A stretch of 17,532 nt of DNA from Chitinophaga pinensis (lineage in GTDB: Bacteria > Bacteroidota > Bacteroidia > Flavobacteriales_D > Crocinitomicaceae). The stretch is from contig CAMBRH010000030.1 in assembly GCA_945870115.1 (NCBI GenBank), forward strand, positions 1 to 17,532, in the 5' to 3' direction. Both the position numbers and the translations under genes were made by a program. This document shows, piece by piece, positions 1 through 6,979 of this stretch. Below the pieces are notes generated by a model. That model was not told where the DNA came from, searched no databases, and saw only the letters and a list, made by a program, of their open reading frames with translations. Positions within the stretch are counted from its first letter, which is position 1, and each line of letters opens with the position of its first letter.

Positions 1-4
1 ATAG

Positions 5-418
5 ATGAAATTAACATTACATTACTTTTTATTAAATGAAAATTTTTCACCCGAATATGCTGATGCAAATCATAATGGTGAGGAAACAGAAAATAATCCA
101 AAATACGAATGGGAAGACGAATTTGAAATCAATGATTTAGATTCTTTTACAATAATTAGAAATGGAAATTTGCCTTTAAGTGGAGAGCTTCCAAATGGAG
201 AGGCTTTTTCTGTGGAAGTCGAAAAAATGTTTGTGATTGAATTAGTTACAAATTCTCAACAGAAAGCATATTTAGGAATTTCTGAAAGCATTTTGGATAG
301 TTTTGAGGAAACAGAGAACAAAATTTCGATTTACATAAAAGATTACGAACCTCACGCAAATCCAATGAATGGGGTTTATATTGCATCAAAGGAATTTCCT
401 AAAGAACTCGTTTTTTAA
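5..418 (+). CDS. Hypothetical protein, 137 aa
   Basis: I do not recognise this protein. It is acidic and soluble-looking, with no signal peptide or membrane segment. It opens MKLTLHYFLL and has a strongly acidic stretch at about residues 20-46 (many D, E and N), followed by alternating strand-like segments. An in-frame TAG lies directly before the ATG at 5, so the gene cannot extend upstream in this frame and appears complete. Any ribosome-binding or promoter sequence lies outside the window. It is followed by a 119-bp gap holding a heptamer-repeat hairpin and then the ABC ATPase gene on the same strand. The acidic, small, orphan character would fit an immunity or antirestriction-like protein, but nothing in the sequence establishes that. 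Confidence 0.65.
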   Translation: MKLTLHYFLLNENFSPEYADANHNGEETENNPKYEWEDEFEINDLDSFTIIRNGNLPLSGELPNGEAFSVEVEKMFVIELVTNSQQKAYLGISESILDSFEETENKISIYIKDYEPHANPMNGVYIASKEFPKELVF

Positions 419-443
419 ATCAAAAATTACAAATTGACAAATT

Positions 444-509
444 ACAGATTTCAGATTGATTCGCTTTTCAAAATAATTTTCTTGAAAGCGAAGTAATCTT
501 CCAATCTGT
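444..509 (+). repeat. Imperfect hairpin built from inverted heptamer repeats
   Basis: The left arm 444-471 and right arm 482-509 are near-perfect inverted copies: ACAGATT ... TTCGCTTTTCAA pairs with TTGAAAGCGAA ... AATCTGT, with a short A/T loop. The right arm runs into a 7-bp array (CAATCTG, TAATCTG, CAATCTG, to about 526). It separates two same-strand genes and has no clear T-run after the stem, so a terminator or transcript-stabilising role is inference. Confidence 0.6.
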
Positions 510-537
510 AATCTGCAATCTGCAATCAAAAAATAAA

Positions 538-1497
538 ATGTTAAAAATTAAAAACATATCTTTTTCAAGGGAAAATCAAATTTTAAAGAATATTACTTTT
601 TCTGTTAAAACAGGTGATTTTTTTGGAATTGTTGGTCCAAGTGGAGCCGGTAAATCAACTTTAATGAAAATTATTGCAGGATTGTTGGATGCAGATTTTG
701 GTGAAGTAAAACTTGATGGAGAAAAGATCATTGGTCCAAAAGATAAATTAATTCCTGGAAATCCAAATATACAGCTGGTAAATCAAGATTTCGCCTTAGA
801 TATTTACCACACAGTTTATGAAAATTTGATTCTCAAAACAACACATTTACAAAAAACAATTCAAAAAGCATATATTGAAGAATTACTAGACATTTTTGAG
901 TTAAAATCTTTGGTAAAACACAAAGCAATTGAACTTTCAGGTGGTGAACAACAGCGCTTGGCACTGGCTCGCGCTTTGGCTTTAGAACCAAAAGTTTTGC
1001 TTTTAGATGAACCATTTGTGCACTTAGATGCGCACATTAAGCGAAAAATTCAACAATATTTACTTGATTTAAAGAAGATTAGAAAAACGACAATTATTTT
1101 AGTTTCACATGATGGGACAGAAATGTTGAGTTTAGCTGATGAAATTATTTATTTTGACTCGGCTGAAATACAGCGCACAGATTTTCCAATTAATTTTTTC
1201 AACAATCCAAAATCTTATCAAGAAGGATTATTTTTTGGTGATTTAAATAAAATTAAATTCAAAAAAACAGAACTTTTTTTCCGACCGAATAATTATTTTT
1301 TAGAAATAAATTCAAATGCTAGTGAAGATTTCCATAATTTAGAAGTTAGATACCTTAAATCGTTTTTTTATGGACACTTTTCTCTTTCACAATTTAAAAT
1401 TACTTCGGGAACAAATAAAAATCAAACTATTTTATTGAAAGAAAAAGAAAATCAGCTAATAAAGGAAATAACGAATATCTTTGTAGAAATTAAATAA
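538..1497 (+). CDS. ABC transporter ATP-binding protein
   Basis: This is the ATP-hydrolysing subunit of an ABC transporter, expected at the inner face of the cytoplasmic membrane. All nucleotide-binding motifs are visible: Walker A GPSGAGKST at 33-41, Q-loop Gln83, signature LSGGEQQ at 133-139, Walker B VLLLDEP at 153-159 and the switch His191 in SHD. The domain occupies about 1-215. The remaining ~100 residues are an unconserved, strand-rich tail in the place where FbpC/PotA-type importers carry a TOBE domain. No permease or binding-protein gene is adjacent, so the substrate cannot be read from context. The YihY-family gene begins 19 bp downstream and may be co-transcribed. The ATG at 538 follows an A-rich leader without a Shine-Dalgarno sequence. 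An uptake role (iron, polyamine or another small solute) is only suggested by general similarity. Confidence 0.9.
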   Translation: MLKIKNISFSRENQILKNITFSVKTGDFFGIVGPSGAGKSTLMKIIAGLLDADFGEVKLDGEKIIGPKDKLIPGNPNIQLVNQDFALDIYHTVYENLILKTTHLQKTIQKAYIEELLDIFELKSLVKHKAIELSGGEQQRLALARALALEPKVLLLDEPFVHLDAHIKRKIQQYLLDLKKIRKTTIILVSHDGTEMLSLADEIIYFDSAEIQRTDFPINFFNNPKSYQEGLFFGDLNKIKFKKTELFFRPNNYFLEINSNASEDFHNLEVRYLKSFFYGHFSLSQFKITSGTNKNQTILLKEKENQLIKEITNIFVEIK

Positions 1498-1516
1498 GCT
1501 AATTAATCTAATAAAA

Positions 1517-2413
1517 TTGAACTCTAACATAAAAAATAAAAAATTATCCTGGTTAGAAATTTTTGCTTTACTAAAAAATACAATTGTAGAATTTTTTAAG
1601 GAAAAAACTTCCATTCATTGCGCCGCACTTTCGTATTATACTGTTTTAACTTTGGTTCCTATTATTTACTTAAGCATTATGAGTTTTGGTAGAATTATCG
1701 GTCAAAAAACCATGGTTGAAATCATTGCAAAATTTTTAAAAGAAAATGTTGGAATAACTGATGTTAGCGGAATAATTGATTTTCTAGATGAAATTGATTT
1801 TGAAAATGGAAGTATCGTAATGCAATTTGTTGGAGTCATCATTATTTTGATTTCTTCTTCTGCCCTATTTGGTTCTCTTAAATTTAGCATCAACGAATTT
1901 TTCAACATCGAGAAGGATTTTGACACCAAAAAGAAAGTCATCATGTCAAATATTAGTACAAAAATGACCTCAATTATTTTGTTAACTTTTTTCGGATTAA
2001 TTGTTGTTTTAACCTATTTCGCCCAAACAATTTTAATTTCATTTGGCTCCAAATTATTGGGTAATTTAGATACTTTACAATGGTTTTTCTTCATGTTTAC
2101 ACAACATATTTTAGTAATTTTATCAAACGTATTAATTTTTATTCTGATATTCAAATATTTACATGATGCAAAAGTTGAATGGAAAATAGCTTTAGCAGGG
2201 AGTATTTTCACAGCAATTTTACTTTACGTGGGGCAATTATTAATAAAATACTACCTTTCAAATTACTTTTTTGCAAGAGATGGTGGTTTAGCAGGTACTA
2301 TTTTAGTGATTTTAGTTTGGATGTATTATTCCTCACACATCATATTTTTAGGCGCGAAGTTTACGGCGGAATATGCCAAAGCAATCGGAAAACCAATAAA
2401 AGTAAGTTTATAA
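1517..2413 (+). CDS. YihY/virulence factor BrkB family membrane protein
   Basis: This is a polytopic inner-membrane protein of the YihY/BrkB family, whose biochemical role is not firmly known. The family hallmark near the N-terminus, HCAALSYYTVLTLVPIIYLS, is at about residues 35-54. Six hydrophobic segments are visible: the HCAALS segment, then segments around GSIVMQFVGV, TSIILLTFFG, WFFFMFTQHI, WKIALAGSIF, and the C-terminal GTILVILVWMYYSSHIIFLG followed by AKFTAEYAKA. Length (298 aa) is normal for the family. The only suitable start is a TTG at 1517, 19 bp after the ABC ATPase stop; no ATG lies near the expected N-terminus. This spacing fits translation from a shared message. The last codons and stop lie inside the left arm of a 126-bp palindrome, so the 3' end of the mRNA should fold into a long hairpin. 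Confidence 0.88.
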   Translation: MNSNIKNKKLSWLEIFALLKNTIVEFFKEKTSIHCAALSYYTVLTLVPIIYLSIMSFGRIIGQKTMVEIIAKFLKENVGITDVSGIIDFLDEIDFENGSIVMQFVGVIIILISSSALFGSLKFSINEFFNIEKDFDTKKKVIMSNISTKMTSIILLTFFGLIVVLTYFAQTILISFGSKLLGNLDTLQWFFFMFTQHILVILSNVLIFILIFKYLHDAKVEWKIALAGSIFTAILLYVGQLLIKYYLSNYFFARDGGLAGTILVILVWMYYSSHIIFLGAKFTAEYAKAIGKPIKVSL

Positions 2414-2523
2414 TGTCTTTTTGTGTCGTTGCTTTAAGTTTATAAATTGTCATTTACAAAAGTAAACTCCAACTTATAAACTTTATAAAGCGCCTAACAC
2501 TAAGACATTATAAACTTACTTTT
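2398..2523 (+). repeat. 126-bp nested palindrome overlapping the YihY-family stop codon
   Basis: The outer arms are a perfect 22-bp inverted repeat: 2398-2419 (contains AAAGTAAGTTTATAATG) and 2502-2523 (its complement). Inside them lies a second imperfect pair, GTGT..GCTTTAAGTTTATAA with TTATAAACTTTATAAAGC..ACAC. At the centre, TTTAC-AAAA-GTAAA (2453-2466) closes the fold. All pairs share a centre near 2460. AAGTTTATAA-type units recur within each arm. It could be a strong hairpin terminator for the ABC/YihY genes, or a MITE-like element. Confidence 0.7.
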
Positions 2524-2587
2524 GAAAAATTCTAAATAATTAATATATCATTTAAATTTAAGTATCTTGGAATGAAATTGTTATTTT

Positions 2588-2613
2588 TTGCTTATTTTTT
2601 AATCAAATATTTG
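2588..2613 (+). promoter_or_regulatory. Candidate promoter/operator of the XRE-S24 regulator
   Basis: A perfect 10-bp palindrome CAAATATTTG (2604-2613) contains a near-match (AATATTTG) to the Bacteroidota -7 box TAnnTTTG. A TTG lies upstream at 2588-2590, with spacing a little short. It sits 45 bp before the ATG at 2658. A dyad over the promoter would suit an autorepressing XRE protein. This is inference from position and symmetry only. Confidence 0.3.
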
Positions 2614-2657
2614 CATAATTAAAATTTTATGATTAATTTTCCGTCAAAATTCAGATT

Positions 2658-3452
2658 ATGTTGATTGGAAATAACTTAAAAATCTTGCGAAAACATTTTG
2701 GAAATTCACAAGAAGAAATGGCAAACCTTTTGAAATTAACACGTTCAAGTTATAGCGGATATGAAAATAATGTTGCTGAGCCAAGTATTTCAACTTTGGT
2801 TTTGTTGAGTGATGTCTATGAAATTTCACTTGATATTATTTTAAAGAAAGATTTAAGTTTAATTCCACCAGAAAATTTGAATAGTTTGTTAAACGAGCAA
2901 ACTGACTTTACAGGAAGTAATTTGAGAATTTTAACAAACACGGTCAATCAAGATGACGAAGAAATGATTGAAATGGTTCCTCAAAAAGCCAGCGCTGGTT
3001 ATGCTTTGGGTTATTCTGATCCAGAATATTTGAAAGTATTGCCAACTTTTAGTTTGCCATTTTTATCTAAGGACAGAAAATACCGTTCTTTCCCGATAAA
3101 AGGAGATAGTATGCCTCCCGTTTCTGAAGGTTCATTTGTTGTTGCTGAGTTTGTTCAGAATTGGATGCACATAAAAAATGAAACTCCTTGTATCGTTGTA
3201 ACAGAAGATGAAGGAATTGTATTTAAAGTTTTGTACAATAATTTAATTGAAAATCAAACTTTTACTTTGCATTCAACAAATCCATTTTACAAACCATATC
3301 AAGTTGATGCAAAAAGTATTTTGGAAATTTGGAAATTTGTAAACTATATTTCACCAGATTTACCAGAAATTAAAATTGATGAAAGCCAAATTGGAAAATC
3401 AATTCAAGAAATTAGACAAGATTTGACGACAATTATGAATAAACTAAAATGA
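2658..3452 (+). CDS. XRE-family regulator with S24 (LexA/CI-like) peptidase domain
   Basis: This is a DNA-binding regulator with the two-part layout of phage CI and LexA repressors. Residues 1-65 form an XRE helix-turn-helix (LKILRKHFGNSQEEMANLL, then the recognition-helix region around TRSSYSGYENN). After a polar linker, a peptidase S24 domain covers about 105-230. The self-cleavage elements appear present: Ala113-Gly114 in KASAGYALG as scissile bond, Ser151 in GDSM, and Lys190 in VFKVLY. Their spacings (38 and 39 residues) are close to LexA's, so RecA-stimulated or stress-stimulated autocleavage is plausible. The C-terminal ~35 residues are a helical, charged tail. No prophage genes and no dinB/umuC partner are nearby, so the targets are unknown; autoregulation through the upstream palindrome is possible. 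The gene is convergent with pepT. The start follows the first ATG that keeps the full HTH. Confidence 0.87.
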   Translation: MLIGNNLKILRKHFGNSQEEMANLLKLTRSSYSGYENNVAEPSISTLVLLSDVYEISLDIILKKDLSLIPPENLNSLLNEQTDFTGSNLRILTNTVNQDDEEMIEMVPQKASAGYALGYSDPEYLKVLPTFSLPFLSKDRKYRSFPIKGDSMPPVSEGSFVVAEFVQNWMHIKNETPCIVVTEDEGIVFKVLYNNLIENQTFTLHSTNPFYKPYQVDAKSILEIWKFVNYISPDLPEIKIDESQIGKSIQEIRQDLTTIMNKLK

Positions 3453-3540
3453 ACTAGATATTAGACATAAGACGAAAGACAAAAGACTAGAGAAAATTAA
3501 TTCTACATTCATAACTCATCGTTCATAATTCATAACTCTC
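3453..3540. repeat. Two heptamer arrays between convergent XRE and pepT genes
   Basis: Bases 3462-3489 are four 7-bp units of AAGAC type (TAGACAT, AAGACGA, AAGACAA, AAGACTA), beginning just after the XRE stop. Bases 3507-3540 are about five units of ATTCATA/ACTCATC type, reaching the pepT stop; read on the minus strand they are GTTATGA/ATTATGA units. The intergenic space is made almost wholly of these two arrays. Function is unknown. Confidence 0.6.
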
Positions 3541-4770
3541 TCAAGCTCTTCTCTCCCAAATTTGAACTAATTCAACCAAGGTTTTCACTCCTTTTTCCAT
3601 GTCTTGAACTGAAACGTATTCTTGTTTTGAATGAATTCCCATTTCTCCTGTAAAGATATTTGGACAAGGCAAGCCAATAAATGATAAACGAGAACCATCA
3701 GTTCCGCCGCGAATAATCGTTCGATGTGCTTTTAAACCAACATTTTCCATGGCTTCAACAACATAATCTGTTACAAAAGGAACATCTTTTAAAATTTCCT
3801 TCATGTTACGATATTGCTCAGAAACTTTTGAAGTATAAGTCGCTCCAGAATAATTTGAAATCGTATTTTTCAAGATGTTTTCCAAACGTACTTCATATTC
3901 AGCTAATTTAGACGTATCGTGATCGCGAATAATAAAAGTTGCACTTGCTTCTTCCAAACCGCCAGACATTGCAACACAATGAACAAAACCTTCTCTTCCT
4001 GAAGTTGCTTCTGGACACCAAGAATCTTTTGGTAAATCATGAATAAATTCAGCTAAAACTTTCGAAGCGTGAACCATTTTTCCTTTCGCATAGCCTGGAT
4101 GTGCAGAAACTCCAGTAATATTAAAAGTCATTGAATCTGCAGAAAATGTTTCATCTTCAATTGATCCAAGTTCCCCACCATCAAGCGTATAGCCATAGTC
4201 AGCATTCAATTTTTTTATGTCAACTTTATCAACTCCACGACCAATTTCCTCATCTGGAGTGAATAAAATTCTGATTTTTCCGTGAACAATTTCAGTATTT
4301 GTAGTAATATATTGTGCAAAATCCATGATAATCGCAATTCCAGCTTTATCATCAGCACCCAAAAGTGTCAATCCACTTGCTGTAATGATGTCGTCACCAA
4401 TTTTTTCTTTCAAATATTTTTGACTTTCGGTTGTTATCACAACAGAATTGTCGTCAGGTAAAACCATCGGACTTCCATCCCAATTTTTATGCAAGATAGG
4501 TTTCACATTTTTCCCACTGCAATCTGGCGCTGTGTCCATGTGAGAACAAAAACAAATAGTTGGTACATTTTTCTCAGTATTGGATGGAATTGTTGCATAA
4601 ACATATCCCCATTCGTCCATTTCTGCATCAGAAATCCCTAAATCCAATAATTCTTGAACCAATACTTTCCCCAAATCTTTTTGCTTCATCGATGAAGGAG
4701 TTGTGTCAGAATTTGGATCTGCTTCAGTATCTATTTGTACGTATTTGAAAAATCTATCTGTAATTGTCAT
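3541..4770 (-). CDS. pepT: Peptidase T (tripeptide aminopeptidase)
   Basis: PepT is a cytoplasmic zinc aminopeptidase of family M20B that removes the N-terminal residue from tripeptides in peptide recycling. The di-zinc site is complete by motif: His77 and Asp79 in SHMDTAPD, Asp140 in GADDKAG, the Glu pair 174-175 in TPDEEIGRG, Asp197 in LDGGE and His380 in MGIHSKQEYVSV. At 409 aa it is full length for the family. The ATG start gives MTITDRFFKYVQIDT, which matches the usual PepT N-terminus. It is a single gene facing the XRE regulator tail-to-tail, and the gap between them consists of heptamer repeats. A Bacteroidota-type promoter candidate lies upstream. Nothing suggests damage or recent transfer. 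Confidence 0.96.
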   Translation of the reverse strand: MTITDRFFKYVQIDTEADPNSDTTPSSMKQKDLGKVLVQELLDLGISDAEMDEWGYVYATIPSNTEKNVPTICFCSHMDTAPDCSGKNVKPILHKNWDGSPMVLPDDNSVVITTESQKYLKEKIGDDIITASGLTLLGADDKAGIAIIMDFAQYITTNTEIVHGKIRILFTPDEEIGRGVDKVDIKKLNADYGYTLDGGELGSIEDETFSADSMTFNITGVSAHPGYAKGKMVHASKVLAEFIHDLPKDSWCPEATSGREGFVHCVAMSGGLEEASATFIIRDHDTSKLAEYEVRLENILKNTISNYSGATYTSKVSEQYRNMKEILKDVPFVTDYVVEAMENVGLKAHRTIIRGGTDGSRLSFIGLPCPNIFTGEMGIHSKQEYVSVQDMEKGVKTLVELVQIWERRA

Positions 4771-4784
4771 TTTTATTTTTTTTG

Positions 4785-4816
4785 TAAAAGTAAGGAAATT
4801 TTGAATTAAAAATCAA
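4785..4816 (-). promoter_or_regulatory. Candidate pepT promoter
   Basis: On the minus strand, TTG (4816-4814) is followed after 21 bp by TACTTTTA (4792-4785), one mismatch from the Bacteroidota -7 box TAnnTTTG. This puts the transcript start a few bases before the ATG at 4770. The region is very AT-rich, so chance matches are likely. Confidence 0.35.
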
Positions 4817-4826
4817 AATAAGAAAT

Positions 4827-5282
4827 TCAAAATCTATAATAAAAAGATGTTCTAATATTCACACCCCATCGATTATCTAATATTAAATCAGTTTTAGAAA
4901 TTGGTGAATTTAGATGATAATATTCTTTAATTTTATTTTCTTTCCTGAACACTGCTCCAATATTGAAATCAAAACCAAAATCATTTCCAATTTCCATACC
5001 CAATGATGCACCTAGATCAAAAAAATGTCCAAATTGTTTAACCAGTAAATTCTCTTTTAGCGGATATGAATCTTGAAGTCGAATTTTTCTTTCACCTATT
5101 TTTGAAAAACAATTAATATAAATATCAGTATTTTCAAAAGAAAGAAACTTTGGATAATACCTTACCTCAAGTGCTAAATAATTTCTAGTATCAAATTCTG
5201 AGAATTCATCGTAATTTTCAAAACTTGAATCTTTGTAAAACTCTTCTTCATATCTCCATCTAAAATGTACAATTTCTTCCAA
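4827..5282 (-). CDS. Beta-barrel-like outer-membrane protein fragment, N-terminus missing
   Basis: The C-terminal two thirds look like an outer-membrane beta-barrel: alternating amphipathic strands such as LALEVRYYPKFLSF, FFDLGASLGMEIGNDFGFDFNIGAVF, and a final NIRTSFYYRF with the terminal Phe typical of such barrels. There is no signal peptide. The longest frame has no ATG near its 5' end: TTG at 5282 is the only usual start, and an in-frame stop lies about 25 bases upstream. A secreted barrel without an export signal cannot reach the outer membrane, so this is probably the 3' remnant of a longer gene. I found no matching signal-peptide piece in the other minus-strand frames back to about 5460. 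It could instead be a small soluble beta-rich orphan. Confidence 0.45.
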   Translation of the reverse strand: MEEIVHFRWRYEEEFYKDSSFENYDEFSEFDTRNYLALEVRYYPKFLSFENTDIYINCFSKIGERKIRLQDSYPLKENLLVKQFGHFFDLGASLGMEIGNDFGFDFNIGAVFRKENKIKEYYHLNSPISKTDLILDNRWGVNIRTSFYYRF

Positions 5283-5517
5283 TTAAAACAACTTGGAGTT
5301 TAATCTGGTTAAAAGGTAAGAAGCATTCTCCCGTTTCTAATTCTTTTTTAGAGCATTTAAAAAATGAAAAATCACAAATTATAAACGATAAATTTAACTG
5401 GTATGAGCAGTTTTAGTTGATTGTTTCGTACAAAAATATTCCAATTTTCATTTTTAACATACTTTATTCTCAAAATTACTTGCCATTTTAAAACAACTTT
5501 TTTTGACAGCTTAACTT
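5283..5517. other. Intergenic gap with no convincing gene
   Basis: On the minus strand one frame is open from about 5400 down to 5270 and shows no recognisable protein, and a short ATG-started peptide (about 15 codons) begins at 5460. No hairpin terminator or repeat array is evident after the 201-aa gene. Confidence 0.4.
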
Positions 5518-6123
5518 TCAATCAAATATCAATTTACGGATCATACCTTGATTTTTCATTTTTCTAAAACATGAAATTACCGCAATTAAGATTAGTGTTC
5601 CAAATATCATAATGACATTTGGGACTCCAATGTAAGCTATGCCTAGTACAATGGCAGTTATTGAACCTTTATTGCCTATAATTTCATAGTTTGCGCCAGC
5701 ATTTATTTCTATTGCAAGATAAAGCGACCATAAAAATAAACCTATTAACAAAGCTAATGCTATCAAGGGTTTTTTAGCTGTTTCCAACTTTGTCAAAATA
5801 CTTTCTGTATAGGAAATGTTAGGCTGTATATTCTTAAAATATGCAAAAACTTCTTCTTTTCTTGATTTGTCATTAAAAAGCAATTGTTCCGTAGAATTTC
5901 CTTTGAAAATGACTTCTAAATAATTAGTCTTATCTGATAAATGAATTTCGTTTATATAGGAAATTGGTAAGCTGAAAAGTTTAGGATGTGATTTATTTAG
6001 TTTAAAGTCAAAAATAATACTGTCAATTTCTTCAGCTTTTGCTTTTCCAAAATAAATTACATTGTTCTCTAAAATAATGATTGAAGTATCATTTTTTTCA
6101 AAACTTGTCCAAAATTTATCCAT
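5518..6123 (-). CDS. Hypothetical membrane protein, 201 aa
   Basis: I do not recognise the family. Residues 1-100 are soluble and strand-rich (SIIILENNVIYFG, NYLEVIFKG, TEQLLFND), somewhat like a small pleckstrin-type membrane-anchored domain, though no motif proves that. Residues about 117-138 (PLIALALLIGLFLWSLYLAI) and 153-186 (around TAIVLGIAYIGVPNVIMIFG) are hydrophobic, giving two or three membrane spans, and the tail is short and basic (RKMKNQGMIRKLIFD). The N-terminus should therefore lie in the cytoplasm. The start ATG at 6123 lies about 50 bp beyond the end of the structured attC-like element, a spacing like that of a gene in an integron cassette. Very low GC. Function unknown. Confidence 0.65.
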   Translation of the reverse strand: MDKFWTSFEKNDTSIIILENNVIYFGKAKAEEIDSIIFDFKLNKSHPKLFSLPISYINEIHLSDKTNYLEVIFKGNSTEQLLFNDKSRKEEVFAYFKNIQPNISYTESILTKLETAKKPLIALALLIGLFLWSLYLAIEINAGANYEIIGNKGSITAIVLGIAYIGVPNVIMIFGTLILIAVISCFRKMKNQGMIRKLIFD

Positions 6124-6172
6124 ATATTTTTATTAGTTGCGTTTTTTAAAGTTTTATTTTAGTTGCTTGGGG

Positions 6173-6280
6173 ATTGATAACCAGCACGAAAGTTCAATAG
6201 AAATAGTATTGTTGAACACTACATAAATGTTTAGTAGGATACATTCTACTACTGCTGCTACAACCGCTTGTTAATATCAA
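6173..6280 (-). other. Structured attC-like element at the stop codon of the 163-aa gene
   Basis: The ends are inverted repeats: 6174-6185 (TTGATAACCAGC) pairs with 6266-6280 (GCTTGTTAATATCAA) with a bulge. Inside are further hairpins: TAGTAG/CTACTA (6232-6237 with 6246-6251) and GTTCAA/TTGAAC (6192-6197 with 6212-6217). On the minus strand it begins inside the upstream gene's TGA and ends with GCTGGTTATCAA. Size, bulged end arms and position resemble integron attC sites. However, the core GTTATCA departs from the GTTRRRY consensus and no integrase is in the window. Confidence 0.35.
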
Positions 6281-6768
6281 TTGTTTATTGAATAATATGA
6301 ATTTAATTTCTCTACTAATTCTTTCCAGTTAACAAAATCAGCAATTGCTATAAAAGCTTCTAAATCAAAATAGCGGTTTTTAAATTCCTTTTTATTTAAA
6401 TCTACTAATTTAGTTTTTATGAATTCCAAAATTTCTTCTGAGCTTAAATCTCTAGGAATACTTACTTGTAATGATTTATCAAAATATTTAAATTGTTTTT
6501 TTGTAATTCCTTTGTAATATCTTTCTTTTTCAACTTTCCATAAATCCGCTCTGAATTGATTTCCCAATATATATAAATTCAAGTAACCAATAATATCGTT
6601 ATATTTCCATGGATTCCATATTGTTTTGTAATAGAAATCTTTCATATCCTTCTCTTCCAATTTGTAACATTTATCAGCAAACTTTTGATAATCGATTTCA
6701 ACTTCTTTAGAATATTTTTCTCTGGAGCATCTATAAATAGGGATTTCAAAAAAAATGGAATCTTTCAT
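6277..6768 (-). CDS. Hypothetical protein, 163 aa
   Basis: This is a soluble protein rich in aromatic and charged residues with no signal peptide or membrane span. It opens MKDSIFFEIPIYRCSREKY and has a central WNPWKYNDIIGYLNLYILGNQFRADLW block (split here as WNPWKYNDIIGY and LNLYILGNQFRADLW) that looks like a conserved core. The end, YFDLEAFIAIADFVNWKELV, is helical. I cannot assign a function. From general impression this kind of orphan occurs singly in cassette-like or accessory settings, but that is not shown by the sequence. Its TGA stop is the first base block of the attC-like element, leaving no 3' spacer, as in integron gene cassettes. The ATG at 6768 has an A-rich leader. Confidence 0.65.
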   Translation of the reverse strand: MKDSIFFEIPIYRCSREKYSKEVEIDYQKFADKCYKLEEKDMKDFYYKTIWNPWKYNDIIGYLNLYILGNQFRADLWKVEKERYYKGITKKQFKYFDKSLQVSIPRDLSSEEILEFIKTKLVDLNKKEFKNRYFDLEAFIAIADFVNWKELVEKLNSYYSINN

Positions 6769-6979
6769 AATTATTTTCTAGTTTGGTTTATCATAATTGG
6801 TAAAAAATGATTTGCTAAACGCAATTTAATATACTTTTTTTATTATTTATTTGAATATCACTCATATATTCATTTTTCAAACTATTACCCTATTAAATAA
6901 ATCATGATTTTTAATTATAAATAAATATAGGTCCAAACTTCGATTCAAAACTCATAACTAATAACTCATAACTAATAAC
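6769..6979. other. AT-rich gap ending in a heptamer array at the cphA stop
   Basis: Bases 6949-6983 are five 7-bp units, AACTCAT, AACTAAT, AACTCAT, AACTAAT, AACTCAC. On the minus strand this reads TGAGTTA TTAGTTA ..., the first TGA being the cphA stop codon itself. The remaining ~170 bp is very AT-rich and shows no gene; it should hold the promoter of the 163-aa gene. Confidence 0.55.

Noticed and set aside
538..2413. ABC ATPase plus YihY-family protein as a dedicated transporter
   Set aside because: YihY/BrkB proteins are not known ABC permeases; close spacing alone does not show that they form one complex.
2179..2445. Plus-strand 88-aa frame inside the YihY-family gene
   Set aside because: It is an out-of-frame shadow of a gene with clear family motifs and reads through the palindrome.
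3462..3540. CRISPR-like array between XRE and pepT genes
   Set aside because: The units are only 7 bp with no spacers and no cas genes; this is a short tandem repeat.
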